DNA of 64,000 bases from Lichenicola cladoniae. Lineage in GTDB: Bacteria; Pseudomonadota; Alphaproteobacteria; Acetobacterales; Acetobacteraceae. How positions within the stretch are numbered: the stretch's first letter is position 1; every line of letters starts with the position of its first letter. The notes beneath the pieces were generated by a model. It was not told where the DNA came from. It ran no database searches and saw nothing but the letters and a program-made list of their open reading frames with translations. The stretch spans positions 124,001 through 188,000 of the forward strand of contig NZ_CP053711.1 in NCBI RefSeq assembly GCF_013201075.1, written 5' to 3'. Both the position numbers and the translations under genes were made by a program. This document shows positions 58,785 through 64,000 of the stretch, piece after piece.

Positions 58785-59084
58785 ATGACCGACTTGAACG
58801 ATACAGCTTTGGCCCAGATCGACGCGGCCGTCCCTGGAACGGTTTGGGAGATCCTACCAGGCCTAGGCGCACCGAGACATCCGGTCTGCGGCCGGTATCC
58901 AAGCGTCACCAAGAGCGTGGCAGCACTAAGAGGTGCCGGCTTCCGTTTCAGCGCGCACCCGGTCGTGCCGGCTCAGCATCTAAGTTCAAGATACGATAGC
59001 CGTACGGTCCTGCCATGGACCTTCAGGAGCGCGCTCGGTGTCGAGATTGGGCTGATCTTGGTCGCGCGGGTTAAGGGTCGGTAA
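58785..59084 (+). CDS. Hypothetical 99-aa protein (intact paralogue of 55953)
   Basis: Reads MTDLNDTALAQIDAAVPGTV, then WEILPGLGAPRHPVCGRYPS and a C-terminal half with RSALGVEIGLILVARVKGR. The N-terminal half matches the interrupted gene at 55953-56090, and the similarity extends a little upstream of both starts (CTCTATGCATGAC versus CTCGCTGCATGTC). Soluble; function unknown. Confidence 0.6.
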   Translation: MTDLNDTALAQIDAAVPGTVWEILPGLGAPRHPVCGRYPSVTKSVAALRGAGFRFSAHPVVPAQHLSSRYDSRTVLPWTFRSALGVEIGLILVARVKGR

Positions 59085-59261
59085 AAGGCCTAGGCTGCCG
59101 TCAAACGCGCTACTGCACGTGCTGCCATCGCCGCGAATTCACTCACGTTCCTGTGATAGTGTGCTAATGTTCCGTTATCGCAACATATTGTTCCAAAATC
59201 CGAACGGAGGCTAGCAGAAAAGCGGGTCTGATTCTGCTGCGGGATCAAAAAGAAGACAGGA

Positions 59262-59430
59262 ATGGGACATTACTCTATCTACCTTTTAGATCAGGCGAGG
59301 CGCCTGCACGGTATCGTTGCTATCAAGTGTGCCGCTGATCCTGAAGCTCTGGATTATGCTCAGCAGTTAGTTGGCCATGATGGTCAAGTCGTGCTTTGGA
59401 TCCGAGGTAAGTGCCCCGACATCTCTGCCT
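59262..59430 (+). pseudogene. Small hypothetical gene truncated by an IS21 remnant
   Basis: ATG 59262 (after AAGAAGACAGGA) gives MGHYSIYLLDQARRLHGIVA, then ADPEALDYAQQLVGHDGQVV and LWIRGK. This pattern resembles small alpha/beta proteins common in this bacterial group that end shortly after an LWxGxR motif. From about 59413 the frame continues in repeated IS21-type end sequence to 59522, so only a few native residues seem lost. Confidence 0.5.
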
Positions 59431-59968
59431 CAGATTTGCGGATTCCGGGGTCATGTCGCCCAGCATTCCGGGAAATGCTCGCCCACCATTCCGGGCTGAT
59501 GTCGCCCGCAATTCCGATTTGATGTCGCCCACCGTTCCGATTTAAAGTCGCTCGGCTTGGCGGTCTTCGTCGGCGAGGTCCTGGGGCTCTGCTGGCCTGT
59601 TTAGGGTTGCTCTTTTGGGGAGCGGCCAATGCCGGCGGAGAGAACGACGATGCGCCAGATGCGCGAGATTGTGAGGCTGAACGAGGCTGGGGTTTCGACC
59701 CGCCAGATCGGGATTCGGGTGGGAGTGGCGGCCTCGACTGTGCCGCTGACGCTACGACGTGTGGCGGCGGCACGCCGATCCGGACTGGGCGGCGGTGCAT
59801 CGCGAGCTCAAGTGCAGGCATGTGACGCTGACACTCCTGTGGGACGAGTATATCGCGCATCATCCGGATGGATATCGATACTCGCGTTTCTGCGAACTCT
59901 ACCGGGGCGGGGAGGGATGGTTGTCGGTGACGATGCGCCAGACGCTTCGGGCCGGGGATAATATATAA
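59413..59968 (+). mobile_element. IS21-type remnant with repeated end motifs
   Basis: Between about 59453 and 59545 a unit of 23-24 bases recurs four times: TGTCGCCCAGCATTCC, TGCTCGCCCACCATTCC, TGTCGCCCGCAATTCC and TGTCGCCCACCGTTCC. A weaker AGTCGCTCGGC follows. Such serial sites are the transposase-binding sites at IS21 ends. An internally deleted istA fragment follows. The right end is missing. Confidence 0.7.
59629..59968 (+). pseudogene. istA: IstA fragment with internal deletion
   Basis: Frame 59629 starts MPAERTTMRQMREIVRLNEA, then GVSTRQIGIRVGVAASTV, the HTH of an IS21 transposase. After a deletion or frame change near 59770, frame 59759-59968 continues with DPDWAAVHRELKCRHVTLTL, then LLWDEYIAHHPDGYRYSRFC, a later IstA segment, and ends early at GDNI. 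The DDE core is missing. Not closely related to the other two IstA proteins here. Confidence 0.8.
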
Positions 59969-60385
59969 CACCAGCGGTTGGACTTAGCTTGCGCCGCTAT
60001 GACACGCTTAGCCATTATATCAACAGTGCTAATCTAGTGGGTCGCAGTGGAAATAATGTGTCCGGCGACCGCCATTCCGTGTTGATTAGCCGCTGGATGG
60101 TATGGTGCAACACGCTGAGTATTGCGGTGGCTAACGCCGAGGGATAGCCTATCCTATGGCTAGCCTGTTATCCGCGCGATCCGTCTTACCTCCATCCACT
60201 TGGCGGGACCTATTTTCTGAGCCGCTTGGGACAAGGGCTTGCGCGACGAAAGCCCGATCCAATCGGTGGTTTCAAGGTTGGAACCACCTTCTTCCACCAA
60301 CCATAGCCATGCGATTAGCCGATTGCGGTCCGGGCGCCCCCTGCGGCCGCGCCCACAACTTAAGGGCGGCGCGCGCGAAGGCAGC
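59969..60385. other. Gap without a supported gene
   Basis: Frames at 60156-60389 (plus) and 60160-60387 (minus) lack support. The stretch 59990-60150 is AT-richer and may hold the promoter of the MscS gene. Confidence 0.5.
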
Positions 60386-61726
60386 ATGAATAGCGCCTTT
60401 ATCCTGCACCATCTCGATCTTCTGACCGCAGAGACTTTGCCCTGGCTGCGGAGCTACGTGCTGGCATGGGATGTGCTGCTGCAGACCGTGGTGGCGCTCC
60501 TAGGCGCCGCGATGGTACGTCTCGCGGCGCCGCGCATGGCCGGGACTACGACACAGCTGACCGCCCGAATGGGGGTGCTGTCGCTGCGCCCCATGGTCGA
60601 CGCGTTGGGACGGGCGCTACCATGGATGCTATTCCTGCTGCTGCTCTGGTTCGCGCAGCTTGTGCTGGCGAACCTGGGGATGCCGACGCACCTGCTGCGG
60701 CTGGTATCCAGCCTGGTGATGGCCTGGATCGTGATCCGCCTGAGCACCACGCTGGTGCGCAACGCGTCGATGGCGCGGCTGTTCGCCGCCGCGGCTTGGG
60801 TAGTCGCGGCGCTGAACATTGCGGGCCTGATTGCGCCGACCGGGCGTCTCCTGGGCGAGATGGCGTTCCCGATCGGCACACTGCATCTCAGCGTGCTTCT
60901 GCTACTCAAGGGTGCGGCGCTGTTGGTGGCGCTGATCTGGCTGGCAAACCTGATCTCGACCCTGGTCGAGCACCGGCTGAACAATGCGCGGGACATTACC
61001 CCGGCAATGCAGGTGCTGGCCTCGAAGCTGCTGCGGGCTGGGCTGTTGACCCTCGCGGTGGTGGCGGCCCTCGGCGCCGTCGGCATCGATCTGACCGCGT
61101 TCGCCGTGTTCTCCGGCGCAATCGGCGTTGGGCTCGGCTTCGGCCTGCAGAAGGTGGTGTCGAACTTGGTCAGCGGCGTGATCCTGCTGCTGGACCGGTC
61201 GATCAAGCCGGGCGACGTGATCCAGCTTGATGACACCTATGGCTGGATCACCCGGCTGAACGCGCGCTTCGTCTCGGTCGTAACCCGGGACGGCACCGAG
61301 CATTTGATTCCTAACGAGGACCTGATCACCCAGCGGGTGGTGAATTGGACCTATTCCAACGACCTGGTGCGGCTGAAAGTGGCATTCGGTATCTCCTACA
61401 GCGCCGACGTACATCTCGCGCGCCGCTTGGCAACTGAGGCGCTAAGCAAGGTCGAGCGCGTGCTCGAAGCGCCTGCGCCGATCTGTTTGCTTGTCGGCCT
61501 GGGGGACAGTTCGGTGGATCTGGAGCTGCGCTTCTGGATCGCCGACCCACGCGCTGGAACGGCGAACGTACGCAGCGACGTGCTGCTTGAGGTATGGGAT
61601 GCGTTCCACGCCGCTAACATCGAGTTCCCGTTCCCGCAGCGCGACCTGAACGTACGAGACCCGGAAGCGCTGGCTAAGGCATTCGCCCAGGCATCTGCGG
61701 CGGCATTAGCAAAAGCATCTCTCTAG
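60386..61726 (+). CDS. MscS-family mechanosensitive channel
   Basis: A 446-residue inner-membrane protein. GAAGG precedes ATG 60386. About five N-terminal helices lead to the pore helix and MscS signature FAVFSGAIGVGLGFGLQKVV, then SNLVSGVILLLDRSIKPGDV. The beta domain (TRDGTEHLIPNEDLITQRVV) and the C-terminal alpha/beta domain follow, ending in IEFPFPQRDLNV. It opens on membrane tension and protects against osmotic downshock. Longer than E. coli MscS (286), closer to the larger YbdG/YnaI-type channels. Intact and alone. Confidence 0.95.
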   Translation: MNSAFILHHLDLLTAETLPWLRSYVLAWDVLLQTVVALLGAAMVRLAAPRMAGTTTQLTARMGVLSLRPMVDALGRALPWMLFLLLLWFAQLVLANLGMPTHLLRLVSSLVMAWIVIRLSTTLVRNASMARLFAAAAWVVAALNIAGLIAPTGRLLGEMAFPIGTLHLSVLLLLKGAALLVALIWLANLISTLVEHRLNNARDITPAMQVLASKLLRAGLLTLAVVAALGAVGIDLTAFAVFSGAIGVGLGFGLQKVVSNLVSGVILLLDRSIKPGDVIQLDDTYGWITRLNARFVSVVTRDGTEHLIPNEDLITQRVVNWTYSNDLVRLKVAFGISYSADVHLARRLATEALSKVERVLEAPAPICLLVGLGDSSVDLELRFWIADPRAGTANVRSDVLLEVWDAFHAANIEFPFPQRDLNVRDPEALAKAFAQASAAALAKASL

Positions 61727-61732
61727 TCATTG

Positions 61733-62344
61733 TCACGTTAACTGTTGGAGTTTGGACTGGCCCGCGTTCTCGTCCACCCGCACGCAAGGCCTGCCGCGTG
61801 GCCCACACTGGGTGATCTTCGCCAGCATGCCGGCCTTCTCCCATCCATCCTTGTTTGCCGTGAGCTCGGCGATCTGCGCCTCGAGCACAGCCTTCTGGTC
61901 CTGCGCCTGGCCGATCGCGCCAGCGTCCCACCACAGCACGGCGCTGCTTGCTAGCCACCACATCATCCCCAACGCGGCGATGGCGGCGACACCCCAGCCC
62001 AGCAGCCGCCAGCTCGCCCACAGCACCACCCGCCGAAGCGTTGCCTCCGCCTGGTCGGCTATGGTCCCGACCTGGTCCAGCCGTCCCAGCAGCGGCCCGG
62101 TCGCAGCCTTGAGCGCTGACGCTCCGGTCTCGGCCGCCACGAACATGCTCTCCGCCACTCCACCCTGCACCGCCGTGCGGATAGTGCGGCTGAGCCCATT
62201 CACGTCCTGACCGAGCTGCTCCCGCTCAGCCTTCAGCGCCGCTCGCTCCACGGCCAGCCCTTCAAGCGCTACCTGCACCGCTGCCTGGTGCCGCTCGACG
62301 ATCTCGATCAGCCCGTACAGCCGATCCTCCGCTTCATCGCTCAT
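61733..62344 (-). CDS. Membrane-anchored coiled-coil protein, possibly mobilisation-associated
   Basis: A 203-residue protein. It has an N-terminal helical coiled coil (IEIVERHQAAVQVALEGLAV, then ERAALKAEREQLGQDVNGLS), an amphipathic region (GASALKAATGPLLGRLDQVG) and a central membrane segment (LLGWGVAAIAALGMMWWLAS). A second coiled coil (AQDQKAVLEAQIAELTANKD) and a Cys-containing tail follow. Similar proteins are encoded beside relaxase genes on alphaproteobacterial plasmids, as I recall, but no relaxase is present: upstream lies an IS21 element. Convergent with mscS, six bases apart. Role in transfer is inference. Confidence 0.5.
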   Translation of the reverse strand: MSDEAEDRLYGLIEIVERHQAAVQVALEGLAVERAALKAEREQLGQDVNGLSRTIRTAVQGGVAESMFVAAETGASALKAATGPLLGRLDQVGTIADQAEATLRRVVLWASWRLLGWGVAAIAALGMMWWLASSAVLWWDAGAIGQAQDQKAVLEAQIAELTANKDGWEKAGMLAKITQCGPRGRPCVRVDENAGQSKLQQLT

Positions 62345-62594
62345 CTGTTCTGTAAGCCCTCGCGCCAGTGAGGGATCTGTTGGCCGCTCGGTGGCTGACG
62401 TAGCGTCGCAAGCCGTGGCACTGGGAGGATATCGGGATGAACTGCGTGTGCTGTGTCAGTGGCGCCTGCATTCTCCTCAGATTGGGCGTTTGAATATTCC
62501 CCACTTTAGTGTGGCGGCTGGTTCCTGAGACTGGCTGCTGTGGGGCAGCGCCCGGCGGTAGGCCACCATTCCCTCGATGGTTCGAGGGAGAACG

Positions 62595-63860
62595 ATGGTG
62601 GTCAGGCTTGGGGAGCTCGTCATGATCCTGGATCTGCATCGGCAAGGGTTGAGCGTGTCGGCCATCGCGCGTCGCGTCGGTATCGATCGAAAGACCGTGC
62701 GCAAATATATCGAGCGCGGTCTTGAGCCGCCGATCTACCAGGCGCGACAGCCACGACCCGCCAAGGTGGCTCCGTTCCATTCCTACCTGCGTGAGCGTGT
62801 GGCGGCCTATCCTGACCTGACCGGCAGCCGCCTCCATCGTGAGATCCGCGATCTTGGCTATGCCGGGGGCTACACGGCGGTAAAGGATTTCCTGCGCGGC
62901 GTCCGGCCGACCACACCAGCTGGTTTCGAGGTGCGCTTCGAGACGCCACCAGGTCGCCAGGCGCAGGTCGACTTCGCCCATTTTCGCACCGTGTTCACCG
63001 ACGAGCCAAGTGTCGAGCGGGTCGTGTGGCTCTTCTCGCTCGTGCTAGGCCACAGCCGGATGCTGTGGGGACGGTTCGTGCCGCATCAGGATCTGCAGAC
63101 CTTGCTGCGTTGCCATGCCGCGGCTTTCGAGGCGTTGCACGGTGCGCCGACCGAGATCCTCTACGACCGCATGCGCACAGTGTTCAGTCGTGAGGATCCC
63201 GAGGCTGGCCACATCGTCTACAACCGGACTGTCGTCGAGTTCGCCCGGCACTACGGCTACCTGCCCAAAGCCTGCCAGGCCTATCGGGCCAAAACCAAGG
63301 GTAAGGTGGAGCGGCCGTTCCGCTACATCCGCGAGGATTTCTTCCTCAGTCGCAGCTTTCGCAACCTTGGCGACCTCAACGACCAGTTCCGCCAGTGGCT
63401 TGATCAGGTTGCCAACGCCCGCATCCACGCCACCACGCAGCGCGTGGTCAGCGAGCATTTCGCCGAGGAGCGCCCACGCCTGCAGCCGCTTCCGGCCGGA
63501 CCGTTCCAGGCCGTGCTGCGCCTGGAGTGGCGCATTACCCGCGACGGCATGGTCTCCGTCGACGGCAATCTCTACAGCGTGCCCGATACCACCCATCGCC
63601 GGCCGGTCGAGGTGCACAGCACCGCCAGCGAAGTGCGCATTCTCGAGGAGGGGCACGTCGTCGCTACCCATCCCGTGCTGGAGGGACGCGGCCAGCGCCG
63701 TATCATCGCCGGGCACCGGAGCGCACCACCTCCGCCCAACAGTCAGACACCTCGCAATGGTCCATTACCCGGCCGATCCGGTGACGTCGTCGCACTCCGA
63801 CCCCTGACGTTCTATGATGCCGTCGGCAAGCGGCTCGCCGCGGACGGAGCGGCCGCGTGA
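62595..63860 (+). CDS. istA: IS21 transposase IstA
   Basis: A 421-residue IstA from ATG 62595 (GGGAGAACG just upstream). The HTH reads ILDLHRQGLSVSAIARRVGI, then DRKTVRKYIERG. The DDE core is GRQAQVDFAHFRTVF with the first Asp, PTEILYDRMRTVF with the second, and TKGKVERPFRYIREDFF with the Glu. The C-terminal domain (WRITRDGMVSVDGNLYSVPD) follows. The stop overlaps istB by four bases (GTGA). Length typical of this shorter IstA group. Intact. Confidence 0.95.
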   Translation: MVVRLGELVMILDLHRQGLSVSAIARRVGIDRKTVRKYIERGLEPPIYQARQPRPAKVAPFHSYLRERVAAYPDLTGSRLHREIRDLGYAGGYTAVKDFLRGVRPTTPAGFEVRFETPPGRQAQVDFAHFRTVFTDEPSVERVVWLFSLVLGHSRMLWGRFVPHQDLQTLLRCHAAAFEALHGAPTEILYDRMRTVFSREDPEAGHIVYNRTVVEFARHYGYLPKACQAYRAKTKGKVERPFRYIREDFFLSRSFRNLGDLNDQFRQWLDQVANARIHATTQRVVSEHFAEERPRLQPLPAGPFQAVLRLEWRITRDGMVSVDGNLYSVPDTTHRRPVEVHSTASEVRILEEGHVVATHPVLEGRGQRRIIAGHRSAPPPPNSQTPRNGPLPGRSGDVVALRPLTFYDAVGKRLAADGAAA

Positions 63861-64000
63861 GACCGGCAGCTCAGCTCGAGGCGCCCATCGAGCGGATCCG
63901 GCATAATCTTGTCGGCCTGCGCATGCCGCGCGCCCTGGAGACACTCGATGACGTCATCCAGCAGCTCGAGCGCGGACAGATCAGTGCCATCGAGGCAATC
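63857..64000 (+). CDS. istB: IS21 helper ATPase IstB, N-terminus (cut by window end)
   Basis: From GTG 63857 the frame is open to the right edge: RPAAQLEAPIERIRHNLVGL, then RMPRALETLDDVIQQLERG. This is the N-terminal helical region of IstB (LRMPRALETLD matches the LxLxxMAexLe pattern). The Walker motifs lie outside the window. It overlaps istA, as expected. Confidence 0.85.
   Translation, partial: MRPAAQLEAPIERIRHNLVGLRMPRALETLDDVIQQLERGQISAIEAI

Larger units (their letters stand above)
62491..64000 (+). mobile_element. IS21-family element (second type), runs off the window
   Basis: istA and the start of istB on the plus strand. The left end is probably near 62491, where TGAATATTCCCCACTTTAGTG begins, about 100 bases before istA. 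This cannot be confirmed without the right end. It differs from the IS21 at 9820-12309: IstA is shorter and its sequence is distant. Confidence 0.8.

Noticed and set aside
59453..59545. Possible CRISPR array from regular 23-24-base repeats
   Set aside because: Units are adjacent without unique spacers, vary in sequence and sit before an istA fragment. They are IS21 end sites. No cas gene or other repeat-spacer array occurs in the window.
62334..62981. 215-codon minus-strand ORF at the start of IS21
   Set aside because: Antisense to istA and its leader. No start signal or family resemblance.
1..64000. tRNA, rRNA, replication origin or partition genes
   Set aside because: None recognised by eye on either strand. 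No RepA/RepB/RepC, ParA or integrase gene is present in the window, so the replicon type cannot be stated from this sequence.

Overview
The window is GC-rich, accessory bacterial DNA and carries no housekeeping, rRNA or tRNA gene. Protein similarity and the mix of insertion sequences (IS66, IS21, IS5/IS427, ISL3, IS110, IS481) suggest an alphaproteobacterium, most plausibly of the Acetobacteraceae, and a plasmid or a heavily rearranged genomic island. That placement is inferred from family recognition; no search was run.

Layout. 1-9.8 kb: end of an IS110 transposase, an orphan OmpR-type regulator without its phospho-aspartate, a run of small phage/plasmid-like genes, an IS66 copy and a CPA1 cation/proton antiporter broken by two in-frame TGA codons. 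9.8-12.3 kb: a complete IS21 element, followed by an isochorismatase-like fragment and a DHA2 exporter. 14.2-16.6 kb: dodA-like/azoR-like operon divergent from a LysR gene. 16.8-19.9 kb: RlpA gene and two decayed ISL3 transposases. 20.1-22.6 kb: a compact six-gene minus-strand operon (XRE regulator, stand-alone M41/FtsH-type peptidase, membrane protein, unknown, HEPN protein, unknown). 22.7-25.4 kb: a divergent string of small overlapping genes. 25.8-29.7 kb: exported DUF4331 protein, TPR protein and HupE/UreJ-like membrane protein. 30-33.4 kb: an SRAP gene missing its start, joined to a second rlpA copy that an IS66 element cuts. 34-38.1 kb: a signalling operon encoding GAF-PAS-GGDEF, histidine kinase, KaiC-like ATPase and receiver. 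38.3-39.9 kb: IS5 copy and an IS481 remnant. 40.1-45.3 kb: TetR-controlled EmrAB-type efflux pump with its outer-membrane channel. 46-47.7 kb: SDR oxidoreductase and TetR. 47.8-48.6 kb: a frameshifting IS5/IS427 element. 48.9-55.6 kb: small accessory genes, many paralogous to those in the first 25 kb, plus a fasciclin lipoprotein. 55.9-60 kb: second IS5 copy, an IS66 remnant with a YecA-like gene, and an IS21 remnant. 60.4-64 kb: MscS channel, a membrane coiled-coil protein, and an IS21 element that runs off the window.

How it fits together. Intact functional blocks (aromatic/quinone response, efflux, second-messenger/KaiC signalling, DUF4331 cluster, osmotic channel) sit between mobile elements and gene remains. 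At least five small gene families occur twice, once in the left third and once in the right part, partly in the same order. This suggests that two related mobile elements merged, or that one was duplicated, before the insertion sequences scrambled them. The least familiar units are the XRE/M41/HEPN operon and the KaiC signalling operon.
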